Source of the DNA: Rutpela maculata
Lineage: Eukaryota > Arthropoda > Insecta > Coleoptera > Cerambycidae
DNA length: 64,000 nucleotides
Direction: 5' to 3'
Assembly (NCBI GenBank): GCA_936432065.2
Contig: OW386286.2
Location: forward strand, 116,585,519-116,649,518
The notes under the pieces were generated by a model that was not told where the DNA came from, searched no databases, and was given only the letters and a program-made list of their open reading frames with translations. This document shows, piece by piece, positions 1 through 11,843 of the stretch; the first letter of the stretch is position 1, and every line of letters starts with the position of its first letter. The position numbers were made by a program, and so were the translations under genes.

Positions 1-181
1 CTTGGTGTCGTATCGTCAATCGTATCCATAGATTAAAGAATATTATATGTTATAGATAGGCAACTCTCAAGAATTTTTTGAACAGCAAAACTTACGTCGA
101 GAGTGGCGCTGTATTCCCGCCTTTTTTATATAGGCGGGATTGTCATAAGCGGGAATTTTAAATGATTTTCAAAATTGCTTA

Positions 182-323
182 GGCCATCATTAGACTACAA
201 AAGTTCTTTAACAAAGATTTTTTATAAAAGATATTTTATGAGATGAAATATCTATCAAATTACTCATAAAATATCTTTTATAAAAGATCTTTGTCAAAGA
301 ACTTTTATAGTCTAACAGTGGCC
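182..323. mobile_element. Harbinger-like MITE, 142 bp
   Basis: The segment is a near-perfect palindrome. Its ends read GGCCATCATTAGACTA on the left and the complement of GGCCACTGTTAGACTA on the right, and TTA flanks both ends (179-181 and 324-326). GGCC-starting inverted repeats with a 3-bp TTA/TAA target duplication are typical of PIF/Harbinger non-autonomous elements. The family assignment is inference. The palindrome and the TTA duplication are seen directly. There is no coding capacity. Confidence 0.6.
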
Positions 324-460
324 TTAAAATTAAATAAGTCATTTCAAAACTAGAAATTGATCATTTATTAATTTAACGGAAAATCATTACAATAAATACA
401 ATAATATTTAAAAATACATTTAAAAAGTAACTAACGTAAGTAAAATTATTACAATAATAA

Positions 461-669
461 CGGGTTTATACGTGCATGGATTTAGTGGCGCCAGTAGATA
501 TTGGCACGCCAGTAAAAAAATATTGCGCGTATAAACAGTTACTGGCGAGCATGCATCAATGCATGCAAGGTAAAAGCTTGCTCGCCAGTAACTGTTTATA
601 TGTGTAATATTTTTTTACTAGCGTGCCGATATCTACTGGCGCCACTAAATCCATGCACGTATAAACCCG
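461..669. mobile_element. Palindromic MITE, about 209 bp
   Basis: The two halves are long inverted repeats beginning CGGGTTTATACGTGCATGG, including a GGCGCCAGTAGATAT-type block, with a short GC-containing centre around GAGCATGCATC. I could not settle a target-site duplication, so the superfamily is left open. It is non-coding; the short open frames crossing it are artefacts of the palindrome. Confidence 0.55.
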
Positions 670-959
670 CTATAATATACATTTTCACGTCCTTTACTAA
701 CATTAAGTGGTGTGAATCAGTCTTTTTGGAATTTAGATTTTTCATTATCATATAGGTTACAAAAAACTGACATTGATTGTGAAACGTCAAGTTATGTATT
801 TGAATAATGTTAATCCAGAAGAAAAACACGTATTTTTGTTTTTTTTACTTTTTTACACCATTCGATGGGAATGATTTCGATTTATAACAAATGTAAAAAC
901 TGACGTTGAAAAATTCACAGCAACTGCACATAGCTGCGATTGTATTTATTATGTAAATA

Positions 960-1453
960 ATGTAACCTAATATTTTGTACATGTCCTTCATTACAAGACT
1001 GAAAAACTTTTTCATCGGTAAACACAACATTGGTCCAAAACTCCAACGGGCGATAGACACAATTTAAACAAAACATAATGCGGGCTTGCTCGTTCTCCTG
1101 TTAATATGGTCTTCTTGGCACTTGTACAGTTTTTTATTTTCGATTTTCCTATCCTTCGGCTAGCTGCTAACCTCGACACTAGAAAATGTGTCATGAACAC
1201 AGCGTCTCCTGCTGTTTAAAACGGATTTTGCCTCAAATAGCCAAAGAGTGCTTCATCTTGAACGAGATTTGAACTTCTCGATAGGCCTGAACCGTCTTTT
1301 CTCTTTACGCTACCTTCCTCTTCCCACTTTTCTTTTCACACTCATAACAGTACTTTTATTCAATTGATAATGGTTAGCAACTGCTCTGATAGACCATCTC
1401 TCTTTAATTTTAAAGAGAATTAAAATTTTTTCATGTTCAGTTAATTTTGGCAT
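960..1453 (-). pseudogene. Degenerate Tc1-like transposase fragment
   Basis: Read on the - strand, the start at 1453 begins MPKLTEHEKILILFKIKERW and continues through a helix-turn-helix of the kind found at the N terminus of Tc1-like transposases (RAVANHYQLNKSTVM). The reading then passes through stops and frame changes. Around 1001-1023 another frame carries VVFTDEKVFQSCNEGHV, matching the region around the first catalytic Asp (TDEKVF) of the same family. The middle is shortened and the C-terminal catalytic residues are not visible. It is a dead copy in the region upstream of mucolipin. The surrounding stretch 1454-1925 shows nothing recognisable. Confidence 0.7.
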
Positions 1454-1925
1454 TGCGAAAATATGACACTGACAAATAAATAATGATTTAATAAGGCGAA
1501 AAATAGGTGTATGGGATTTCATTGCACAGAAGTGTACAACCCGTCAGTCTTTCGTTTTTAGTCAATTTCTTGGGAGTCACGTTCTTTGCAGATCAATAAT
1601 ACCTATGCATGTTGGAATTTTTCGAAGTCGCAAAACACGACGTGAACACATACAACACTTATAACCCATTACAGTTTTTAATATTTAACAGAACAGCGTC
1701 GTGTTTAATCAGTTTCATTGGAAACTCACATTATTTACATATAAGCAAATGGACTCCTGCTCTATGGATTTAATAATTATTAGTTTAATGTCCAAAACAC
1801 AAAGCACAGACATGTAAACAATAATGGCGCAACAAAGGCATATTTTTGCGATCTCGCGTCTTACCCCAATGCTTTAAGCGCCTTGAAGCGCTACGTCATC
1901 ATATATTTCTCCGCAAAAATGAATA

Positions 1926-2081
1926 GGGAGTTATCGCAAAAGATAACGTATTTACGTTAAACGTTATTTTTGACATCTAAGCAAGCGCATATTGGTTTTC
2001 ACGTACAAAAACAAACATGCGCAAGCGTAGATGTCAAAGATAACGTTTAACGTACATACGTTATCTTTCGCGATAACTCCC
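1926..2081. mobile_element. Tc1/mariner-type MITE, 156 bp
   Basis: Inverted repeats of about 55 bp begin GGGAGTTATCGC and differ at only a few positions. TA dinucleotides directly flank both ends (1924-1925 and 2082-2083), as expected for TA-targeting Tc1/mariner MITEs. No coding sequence is present. It lies about 1.3 kb upstream of the mucolipin start codon. Confidence 0.65.
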
Positions 2082-2099
2082 TAATGTCTCTAACGTTCT

Positions 2100-3030
2100 T
2101 ATGTCATATCCCTATTATTTTCCGCTTACACATTTTCTAGCGCCTTAGTGAGACCGCGCGATACTGCTTTAAGCGTGACGTCACAGCTTATTCGCTCGGA
2201 TGGCTCCGCTTATCGCGGTTTGTAGCGTCTTATGCGCAAAAACATGCCTCAGATTTGCGCAGCCGCCGTGATTCAAGTACAAGTAGCGACAGATCGACGG
2301 AAGTTCAAACTAAACACGCTGTTTTGAAATATAGTGGGAGTGCGCAGGGCCTGATCGTATCGTAATCGTATCGTGAGTTCGGAATCTGGCTGCTGGACCT
2401 CACATAAGGTCCAAACGCTGACACCCCCCCCTGCTGGCCGCCATGATAGGTTTTCAGAACGTAAAACAAAGTACAAAAACAAAAGTACAAAGGCGATGTT
2501 GTCAGATTTAATCTAGTATTATCCCGTTGGTTGTTGATAGGTAAATGATTGTCAGATTTTAGAAATAATTTTATTAAAATGAGAGTATTAATGAGTACTT
2601 CTGGTGATAACTTACTCTAAGTATTGTAGTAGTCTCACATTATGAATAAATTTCTTGTTATTAGAGAAGATGAAGTGGCATTTTGGGAGAAAAGTATTCA
2701 AGTTTATTGAAAATATAAAACATTTGGCAATGCGCTACAAAATAACGAGCAGTAGTTGTGATTCCTACCGAGTATTGCCAACCTCAAATAAGTTGACAGC
2801 CTATCATGACGACCATAGTAAGTGGTGTCACGAGCTTTTGTTTGGGATATGTGCGTTGTGAAGTCCAGTTTAATTTATGAAGTTCGTGGCGTCGTAAGAT
2901 TCAAGTACAAGTAGCGCCAGAGCGGCGTGATGGCCAACTAAATACAATGATTTTATAAAATATTAGAAGTGAGCACAGAAAGAGTGAGCAGTATTAGTAT
3001 ATGGTAATCTATGAGTATATATGGGCAGAT
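2100..3030 (+). promoter_or_regulatory. CpG-rich region upstream of mucolipin, with an internal duplication
   Basis: This stretch is much richer in CG dinucleotides than the surrounding AT-rich DNA and holds a palindromic TGACGTCA (CRE-like) near 2176. A block beginning GATTCAAGTACAAGTAGCG occurs twice, near 2270 and near 2899, followed by related sequence. GCAGGGCCTG likewise recurs near 2346 and 3183. A promoter role for the downstream channel gene is inference from position and composition. No TATA box or transcription start can be assigned. A 68-codon open frame at 2655-2861 matches nothing I recognise. Confidence 0.3.
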
Positions 3031-3151
3031 TTCTAAATTCACCGGTGGATCGCACCGGTAAGCAATAACATTATATGATTGGCTATTTTGAAAAATATAG
3101 CCAATCAGCTTCGTATTTTATCTACCGGTACGTGCACCGGTAAATTTAGAA
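3031..3151. mobile_element. Small palindromic MITE, about 121 bp
   Basis: Inverted ends read TTCTAAATTCACCGGTG and the complement of TTCTAAATTTACCGGTG, each followed by a second ACCGGTA block, around an AT-rich core containing ATTGGCTATTTT and its inverse. No clear target duplication is seen. It lies about 220 bp upstream of the mucolipin start codon, so it could sit in the promoter or 5' UTR. Confidence 0.5.
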
Positions 3152-3373
3152 AAGTGCAGTTTAACTCTTTAATCTATGGTGAGCAGGGCCTGCTGAGTTG
3201 CTGAGCATTGAGCAATCTTGTTTTGGTGTTCTGTGCCAGCAGTGACGTTAGGTTAGAATTAGAATTTATAACAAAATATATTATTGTTTATTGTCTAACG
3301 TGTTAATTTTAGTTTCTCTTTTGCTAATGATTGCTCTCAAATTGTTAAAATTGCACAAATTGAATTTATAAAG

Positions 3374-5161
3374 ATGGAAGAAAGTTCTCCAGAATGTGAA
3401 AATGTGATGGACTGTGAAGATGAGAGCTGTGGGATCACCCACGAAAGGTCATGTCAAAACTCAAAAAAGCCTTTGTTAACAGAAGAGAGGATGAGGAGAA
3501 AACTGCAATTTTTCTTTATGAATCCCATAGAAAAATGGCAGGCTAAAAGAAGGTTTCCATATAAGTTTGTGGTGCAACTTATAAAAATTCTTTTGGTGAC
3601 GATGCAATTATGTCTGTTTGCCTACAGCAGATATAACCATGTTAATTACACATTTGACAACAGAATAACTTTTTCACATTTATTCTTAAAAGGTTGGGAT
3701 GCAACTAGAGAAATAAATGCGTATCCACCAGGAGCTGGGCCTTTGGCAATTTATAAAATAGAGGAATTTTATTCGACAATTGATTATGCTTACGAAGGTT
3801 ATGCAAACCTGGACAAAGCTGTTGGCTCTTATTCATATGCCAATGAGGATAATACTATGATGGAAATGCAGCTATGTTTGTCTCAGTATAAAGAGGGAAT
3901 AATATTTGGGTTTAACGAATCTTATATTTTCAACAGTGAAGTTGTTGACATATGCCTAAATATATCTCGGACAACTGATGGATTACTTGACTCCAAACAA
4001 TATATATCCAGTAAAGATGTAAATATAAGTTTTTCCGCTTTGGTTAGAGCTGAACTAAAATTTTCACTTAAAACTGTCAACTTTAAAGCAGCAGGAAGCA
4101 TTACGCCCCCAAATTGTTATCTTTTCGATATAACAATTGAATTTGACAATGAGGATCATGATGGACAAGTGTTACTCTCTTTAGATGCTGAACCATTCCG
4201 TTTGAAATGTAAAGGTGTCACAGAATACGTGATTGATGATAAAATTGATACTATTTTACGAAGTCTATTAAACTACCTCGTAATATTTATTTGTGCAACG
4301 TCATTTATTCTATGTAGTAGAGCGGTTTGGCGGGCACAACAGCTCATGAGAATAACAGACACATTTTTCCGGTGCCACTTTGAGCAACCTTTAAGCTATC
4401 AAGACCGTATGAAATTTTGTAATTTTTGGTATATCATGATTATAATAAATGATGTTTTAATTGTGATTGGATCAGCAATTAAAGAACAAATTGAACGTAA
4501 AGAGTTTACTAGTGATCAGTGGAATGTATGCAGCTTATTTTTGGGTATAGGGAATATGTTGGTATGGTTTGGCGTTCTTCGTTATTTAGGGTTTTTCAAG
4601 ACTTACAATGTAGTTATATTAACGTTGCAAAAGGCTGCGCCTCAAGTTGCCAGGTTTTTGTTGTGTGCTTTGTTAATTTATGCAGGTTTTACATTTTGTG
4701 GTTGGTTGATATTAGGACCCTATCATTTAAAATTTAGATCATTATCCACCACTTCAGAATGTCTTTTTTCGTTAATAAATGGTGATGATATGTTTGCAAC
4801 ATTTTCTATTATGTCAACAAAATCACTTTTATTATGGTGGGTTAGTAGAATATATTTATATACCTTTATAAGCCTATACATATACATAATATTAAGTTTA
4901 TTCATTTCTGTTATTATGGACGCATACGATACTATAAAACTCTATTATAAAGAGGGATTTCCTAAGAGTAGTTTGGAGTGCTTCATAGGTGATACGAATT
5001 TTGAGGATGTGTCGAGTGGAATATTCAGGAGTAGTTCTAATGAAAATTTCGGCGCCATAATGAAAGATTTATGTTGTTGCAGAAATATTCACAGATCTTA
5101 TTCTACTTTGTCGAGAATAAGTGACGCAACAGACAATGCAGGGTCAAGTATTCCAGTGTAA
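3374..5161 (+). CDS. Mucolipin (TRPML) lysosomal cation channel, single-exon reading frame
   Basis: The frame encodes 595 aa, close to the usual length of mucolipins (about 550-600 aa). TRPML channels release Ca2+ and other cations from late endosomes and lysosomes and are gated by PI(3,5)P2. Seen here: a basic cytosolic segment starting RRKLQFFFMNP (41-51) with further Lys/Arg to residue 60; a first membrane helix at about 65-85; a large lumenal domain with several N-glycosylation sites and a PPGAGP loop; then the S2-S6 helices. The pore carries FRSLSTTSECLFSLINGDDM, and the NGDDMF filter at 469-474 is diagnostic of the family. A CCC cluster (LCCCRNI) in the C-terminal tail matches a known palmitoylation site of the family. 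The ATG is preceded by an in-context AAAG. An AATAAA overlaps the stop codon, but the one at 6429-6434, followed by GT-rich DNA, is a likelier poly(A) signal. The whole CDS has no intron. The assignment is firm; the paralogue number is not assigned. Confidence 0.96.
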   Translation: MEESSPECENVMDCEDESCGITHERSCQNSKKPLLTEERMRRKLQFFFMNPIEKWQAKRRFPYKFVVQLIKILLVTMQLCLFAYSRYNHVNYTFDNRITFSHLFLKGWDATREINAYPPGAGPLAIYKIEEFYSTIDYAYEGYANLDKAVGSYSYANEDNTMMEMQLCLSQYKEGIIFGFNESYIFNSEVVDICLNISRTTDGLLDSKQYISSKDVNISFSALVRAELKFSLKTVNFKAAGSITPPNCYLFDITIEFDNEDHDGQVLLSLDAEPFRLKCKGVTEYVIDDKIDTILRSLLNYLVIFICATSFILCSRAVWRAQQLMRITDTFFRCHFEQPLSYQDRMKFCNFWYIMIIINDVLIVIGSAIKEQIERKEFTSDQWNVCSLFLGIGNMLVWFGVLRYLGFFKTYNVVILTLQKAAPQVARFLLCALLIYAGFTFCGWLILGPYHLKFRSLSTTSECLFSLINGDDMFATFSIMSTKSLLLWWVSRIYLYTFISLYIYIILSLFISVIMDAYDTIKLYYKEGFPKSSLECFIGDTNFEDVSSGIFRSSSNENFGAIMKDLCCCRNIHRSYSTLSRISDATDNAGSSIPV

Positions 5162-5754
5162 ATAAAAATATATATATATTTGACCTTTTTTCTGTAAGAT
5201 TTTGTATGAAATATTGCATATATGTATATAATATGATTGTGTAAAAATTAAGATTCAAATAATGTAGATATAAACTATTTTATATTCAATGATTTGTTAA
5301 AAATTGATAGTTTGGTCAGATGACAAAAGACTCGACAAGAGGTTACATTAAATATGTAGGTAAGTACTTTTATTTGTAGTTACGTTGGAAGTTATGTGCA
5401 ATTTGACAAGGAAACTTTCATATTTGTTTATTTCCCCTATTCATTTATGTTAACCCAGTTATCGAAAATTGCTAAGCTATTAAAGAACCTGTGTATGTGT
5501 GTGTATATACATTTTTATAAAGCTTTACCTGGTGATTTCTCATAGAGATATGTCCTAAAATAGGTGCTAAGTAGAATATAACCCCGAAAAGATAGGCCCT
5601 AAATGATGAAATTCAATAAATTTCAAAAGGATAACCGTTATTAGAAATATTGATTTATTTAGTTTTGATTGACAATGGGTTTAATTCATTTATTTAATGC
5701 CATCTTTTATAATCTATTTATCCTGGAGGAACCCTTCGGTGTGAAGCTACCTTT

Positions 5755-6029
5755 GAAGTAGTTTCCACGAACATCAAAACATTTGGATACTATATTACTC
5801 GAGGCACGTTTCACCAACCATGTTGGCATCATCTGGAGACGATTAAAACTAAAGTAAAACTAAAAATGCCACGGTAAAGTGTGTTCAACCATGACATTAT
5901 TTTGGTATAAATATAGGGATATTTTAGTTATACTTTAATTTTAATCGTCTCCAGATGATGCCAACATGATTGGCCAAATGTGCGTCGAGAATAGTATTCA
6001 AGTGTTTTTATGTTTGTAGAAACTACTTC
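5755..6029. mobile_element. Palindromic MITE in the mucolipin 3' region, about 275 bp
   Basis: The inverted arms (about 120 bp each) begin GAAGTAGTTTC and share the block ATGATGCCAACATG near the centre, around 5892. No target-site duplication could be fixed. If the poly(A) signal at 6429 is used, this element is part of the channel mRNA 3' UTR. The rest of 5162-7785 is very AT-rich with no recognisable gene. Confidence 0.5.
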
Positions 6030-6428
6030 ATTTGATAGAACAATTTTAAAAGGCATTTTCTATATAAAACAGATGTGATTTTTATCAATATTTGTTAAGA
6101 TTTTTGATTTGGTCAATTTTAAATGTAGTTATATTTTTGTATGTAATATTCTTGATTTATTAATAATTATTAGTTAAGGCATTATTCAGGGTTCATCTTT
6201 AAGGGGTTATCTCTATATACATATATCGTTATGTGTTTTTGTACATATTGTAAATTATAACTAAACATAATTGTAAAATTTGCTGTGAGCTTAAATTTTA
6301 TTAATTTGTTTTAAAACTTTGCTGTGAATTTAGAAAAATTGTGATAATTTATTCAAAAACTATATTTATAATTGGCAGAAACCAGGCAGATATATTTTTT
6401 CTTGATTCCAATGTAAATATTTTATATT

Positions 6429-6434
6429 AATAAA
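6429..6434 (+). terminator. Candidate poly(A) signal of mucolipin
   Basis: AATAAA is followed within about 30 bases by a T/GT-rich run (GTAGTTGTTTATTTT). It gives a 3' UTR of about 1.3 kb. The alternative AATAAA at 5161 overlaps the stop codon and would leave almost no UTR. This is inference only. Confidence 0.3.
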
Positions 6435-7785
6435 AGAATCATATTGCTAAAAGTAGTTGTTTATTTTACTTACAAAGAATCTGTAAAACAAACTCAGACA
6501 TTTGAAAAATCTAAATAAATAATAAAATCAATTATATAAACAAACATTCTTACAACAGTAAGTTCACCTCCCGTATTTTACTAACCTTATTTTTTATAAT
6601 TCAAATACATTGAATATAAAATATATGAAACATAATTTAATGTTAAGACTGCAAAATAATTAAGCACCGGCTTTGCTAATATATTTTCTATGATTGTGTA
6701 ATGCACTGCTAAATGATTTCTCCAAAAATGGTTCCTTAAGTATTTTTCTTTCGTTTTCTTTTAGTTTTTGCGTTTGTTGTTTTTTTTTAAATTATTTATT
6801 AAAAAAAAACTAATAAAGGTCAGATTGTGTCAAAATAAAATCAGATATAGATAATTTGTTTTTATCTGTACATAAAATTTTTTAAATATTTAAAATAACT
6901 TGTTTCTCAAAAGAAAAATTCATTATTCAGTTCTTTTTATCAAAATTGTCAATCATAAATATAAAAACATAAATGGAAACGTTTTTAAAATCTAGCGCAA
7001 CTTTAAATTATTGTTAGTTTTTTAATCTGCCTTGAGAAACCAGCATTTTCTGGAAAATGTAATATAAAGCTTTTGTTTTTAGTTTCCCCAGTTTTTGTTT
7101 TATAGTTATTTGAAATGACACCCAGTATACAGAGAGCAGTCCAAATTTGAAAATATGCATAAACTTATGTATTATTATTTACTTGTGAAGAAGTGTGAAC
7201 AATCAATTTGAAATTTACAATTCTAGGACAACTTCTTTCAAAATCACAATTATTCATATAGCTTCAAATTCATTCATATTTCTTTGTAATGTACTTTAAG
7301 AGAATAAGAAATTAGTGTTGAAATTTTATATTCGGTCTTTGTAATCAATATATTTCAACAGTTTAATTTCTGTTATGATAAAAATTCATTACCAGGTATT
7401 TTGAATTAACATGCAAAAATTTAGGTCATACAAATATTTTCTTATATCATACATATTTTTATTTGTTATAGATTCATTGGAAATTATTTCAATGATAACC
7501 TAATTGCCACGTTATCCTATTTTTATATAAAGCAGATGTGATATTTAAACTAAAGATAAAAAATATTTGATTCTATTAGAGGACAGCTAAAGATTAGGAC
7601 ACTTGTTTTCCTCTCTTAAGATTTAATCTACTGTGTATTTTATATTAATAAAATTTGCAAAATAACAGATTACATACTTTTTATATTTAATTTTTTTTTA
7701 AATTGAACCAAAACGTAACTGTTTTGAGGAAGGTAAATGGACATTTGAAAAATAAAATATATTTTTATAGAAAAGCATTAATATT

Positions 7786-8505
7786 GTTAAAACGCGGGTG
7801 GGCCCTGCCTATATGGGCCTCTGACCCGAGAGTGCGAAATTTATGGCAAAGCAAGTGACAAAAATGAACAAAAGAAGAACAGTATTTTAAAGATTCCTTC
7901 TGGGGGGAGGGCAGCTAGGCTACCATCAGTGGCAGGCCCGTGGAGAGCCAGTAAGGGCCCAGGGGTAAAATCAAATTGGCAGGCCCCCCTCGGCTAGGAC
8001 AAATCAAAAATACTAATTTTCAATACACAATTTGAAATACAACCCATACAAAAATGTATTACCCTCCCCTGTCGTCAGGCCTGATCATTGGATCGAGACT
8101 ACTGAAGAACGACTTCTTTAAATGCTTGATGCCAAATAGCCAAGAGCGCAGTTGCAGCAACTTTAATGTTCTTGTGTCTGAGAACCAAAAAATCAATGTC
8201 TGACCCAAGGCGGAACGGCGATAGACCAGTGAATCAAGGCACTGCTCTAAGTTAATATCAGGGCCTGCTAATTTTCATGTAGTGAGTTTGACTCTCACTA
8301 GCGGTACAAAATTTTAAGAATTGAAGGTATAATGTAAGTTTAGTAGGCAAAAGGGTCTGTAAAATACCTATAGGTGACATACACGTCATTAACAAGCGCA
8401 AATAATATACCATTTAAATGTATTGAACCTCCACTTTAACCTGTAGTATATCAAAAATGGAGAAGTGGAGAAAATTGCAAGAATTATCTATTCATTGCAC
8501 AGGCC
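7786..8505. repeat. GC-richer repeat-like segment, unclassified
   Basis: The stretch differs sharply in composition from the AT-rich DNA around it, with GGGCC-rich palindromic blocks (GGGCCCTGCC, AGGCCC, GGGCCC) and remnants that look like transposon ends. No reading frame or clean inverted repeats could be established. Confidence 0.25.
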
Positions 8506-9030
8506 CACAAAAATATGGTCTGTCCGGCGGACCAGACCAGTGTATCCCTATGTATTCTGACCTGCTGAATCTGAAGTTAGAATTGTCAGAAATTTTAATA
8601 TGTTTTTACTTCATAAACCTCATAATTCCATAACCCTACAGACTCCATAACTCAGGGCATCCTCCGGGACAAGCAGGCTTTTGCAGGGCCATAGAGAAAA
8701 AATAAGGATCCGGTGGAAAAAATGTTTCGAAAGTTGATGAGTGGGGGGAAGAAATCCCAAAAAAATGTTTGAAATTTACACGCCTTGATTAATAGAGTTA
8801 TGGAATTGTAAGGTTGTTGGGTTACAGTGATATGAGGTTATGGCGTTGAAGTTATGAAATAAATATACTAAAGAAAAATTCTACTACTACTCATTTGACT
8901 GTGAAAGGCGAAAAACCGGCTTTTTACGGGCGTTTTTTGAGCCAATCTGATAATTGTGACTTGGGATTCAGTGGGTCAAAATACATAAGGATACACTGGT
9001 CTGGTCCAGACAGACCACTTTTTTTTTGTG
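8506..9030. mobile_element. Degenerate foldback element, about 525 bp
   Basis: The outer 70-80 bp on each side are inverted copies: CACAAAAA, then TGGTCTGTC, then CCAGACCAGTGTATCC on the left, mirrored at the right end. The interior is diverged and non-coding. No target duplication is clear. The following stretch 9031-10455 shows no gene or repeat I can name. Confidence 0.5.
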
Positions 9031-10463
9031 AAGCTGTGTTATTTGTCTATTATATATAAACTACTCATTGAAACGAGATCGACTATTAGAGACAATTTTT
9101 TAATTCGCAAATTGGATAGCGCATTCAATTCACAGTTGTATGTCTCAAATGCATCTGTACACAATTTTAGCTCTATACCTCATTATTTAACATTTTATGA
9201 TTTCCTATGGTAAACTTTTCTTAAAAAAAAAAATCGAAATGTGTTATTATTGGATCAGATGAATTTGGGGCATCCAATCCATTTGTTTGGAAAATTTTCA
9301 TTAAGCCACCTATGTACATCAACCGAATAATGTATAGGAAGCACTATCTAGTTGAAACTTAACTTCTCTTTTTTCTTCCTCATTTAGTATCTAATATGCC
9401 TTAAGTTGAGTGACCACTTTACTTTTTTAGTAAACCTAACAAACGTTTATACAGGACGTCGAAAGTGAAAAATTTAAAATATGGCCATTGAATAACAAGC
9501 ACCTATACGAGGTATCTTGCTAAAATTTTATATAGAGATATTTGAGACAACTTTTGGAAACTGTATTGAAAAATCAGTAATTTTTATAATCGGGGAATTA
9601 ACTTTTTTTTGTGACCGGTTGCACCATTTTCGCTGAACATGAAACCAGAATTTGCTTTAAGAAAACGCTGCAGCCGTTCACGAAAAAGTCTTTTAATTCA
9701 ATTGTAGATCGCCAACCTTTTGCAAATGTTGAAGAAAAGTTGCAAAACTTTCATTTGGCACTTGTTTCAACTTTCTAATCGTTAAAGGAGGGTCAACTGT
9801 TTTAGCGTTTCAAATTTTTTTAATGGACCGAGTTATCTTTTTTAAACAGACTCTGGTTAAAAATGTCAGCCAACCATCGGCGTTCCATACAAGACTGTGA
9901 ATGAGCTTCGTTTTAAAATGAACTTCATGTTTCTGTCTTATCACGGAACGTTTCACGTAGTCAACACTCCTACTATAATATATAAGGGGCACTGGGCAGT
10001 GACTACTCAAACACAAAAGAAGCTCGACATTCTGCCCTCTCAGGAGCATTCCTGGGAGCCACGCTGAGTTTGTATTGTAGCTAATTATTAAATATATATT
10101 GTTTTTTTTATTTACACTTGTCGAGTTTAATTTAATTCTTGTAACAGTTTGGCAGATGAATTATAGCCAGCTATTAAGCTATTATTGTTTTTACTGTGTA
10201 CTTCCTTGCGTTTGGTTTGTTGAATGAGTTTTTTTTTTTAGAACTTATGTCTAGGAATGTTCCAGAATGTCAAAGTTAATTTGTCCCCAAAGATGTTTAC
10301 AAACGGTAAACAAAACGTTAGTAATTAATAAAATTGAACCCATTACCCATCAATTAGAAACAGCAATAAAGAAGACATTTGGAAAAACTAATTTTGCGGA
10401 TCCTAGATAGTGGTGAATTTAGGATAGCTTGGGACCTATGCTTTAAGGCACGACTCCAAAGAC

Positions 10464-10734
10464 CAGGCGCGGATTTATGGGGGGGTAACGTAATTACCCC
10501 CCCCCCCCCCCAAGATTCTGTAAATCATCAACTTTTGTTTTAAAATCTTATGATTTTTGTTAATTTTGGGAAGAAAATTTTTTTAACAGGGTCATTACCC
10601 CCCCCCCCCCCCAAGAAACTCATTTTAAAATTTTATTTTTTAGGATGAAAAAATTTTGTCGGATTTTTGCCCCAAAACAATTTTGGGTTCAGTGTTACCC
10701 CCCCCCCCAAGCTCAAGGTCCAGATCCGCCCTTG
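10464..10734. mobile_element. hAT-type non-autonomous element with perfect 8-bp TSD
   Basis: The left end begins CAGGCGCGGATTTA. The right end is the complement of CAAGGGCGGATCTGG. Both resemble hAT terminal inverted repeats (CAGGGGCGGA type). The 8-bp sequence CCAAAGAC lies immediately outside both ends (10456-10463 and 10735-10742), the target duplication length typical of hAT. The interior holds three poly(C) runs of 11-15 bases and no ORF. Confidence 0.8.
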
Positions 10735-11843
10735 CCAAAGACTAAACAAAGTTTTGAGTAATGATTGAAATTTGCGACAAATATTTAAAAAAAGTTGTTA
10801 ATTAAATTATTTTTGAAAATATTTACTAAACATTTTTTTCAACATGAGAAAAGCTCAGCAGATTTCAAATTTCATTACGCACTTGTGAATTTGTATAAAG
10901 TTACACCTTTTTGAAATTTAATTTAGATTAATTTTTGATTTCTAAAACTTGAAAAAAATGTAACTATCTAAATATCTTAATGAAATTTGAAATCTGCCAA
11001 TCAGTTCCTGATTCTGAAAAGACAATGTTTTCAAATATTTAAAAAAATTTTTTTAACAAGCGCGGTCCTACGGGTCACAAAAGAAAATATTAAGTTTTTT
11101 ATAACTTCATTAACTCTTTACAACAAAAACGGACAAAAAATACGAACTTATTAAAAATTACCCTCCTCAGAATAACAATCCACAACCACCCTTGTTTTCA
11201 CCGACTTTGGTCAGCAGAATATTTTTGAAAATTTCTTTTTCAAAAAAACTACTATTTTTTCAAACTTCAACATTTGAAGATACGACAAACAATATACATT
11301 TTACGTAGTTCGATTTTTTACCATTGATAAAGATCCAATACGTTAAATTCACAATTTTTTGTGCTTTTGGTTGGTTGTTTTACACTGAGCGCAAGAGAGT
11401 ACGGCAAAGATTTTTAAATATGTAGTGTGAAAATGTAAAATCTTTATATGTAAGAATCAAAGTGGTACTCAGCTGGGGCCGGAAAAGGGCCTTATGGACG
11501 CCCCTCCTTTTAATAGATTCTTTTTTGTCAAACTTTGTCTTTTAGTTTTGATAACCGTGCGAGTATGGCTGGATTCCCATGGTACAATTCTAAAATATGG
11601 ATAACCTAAATTTAATCGGTTGCTGCTTATTCCAGAAAATACTGCTCATTAAACTAGTAGAAATAAAATTAATATTTATATATAATTTGATCTTTAATTA
11701 TGAAATAAATAACAAGTCATATATGTACAAACTTAATTTCTAATATAATAAATGAGTTGTAAAATGTGCAGTAAAGGTGATAAGGCAATATTTCATGAAA
11801 TTAAAATGTATTTTGGCACTAAAACTAAGTATTACTTATACAA

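Noticed and set aside
2655..2861. 68-codon frame upstream of mucolipin
   Set aside because: No recognised domain and no splice link to the channel; kept only as a remark in the upstream region.
5161..5166. AATAAA overlapping the mucolipin stop codon as poly(A) signal
   Set aside because: Would leave almost no 3' UTR; the signal at 6429 is more plausible.
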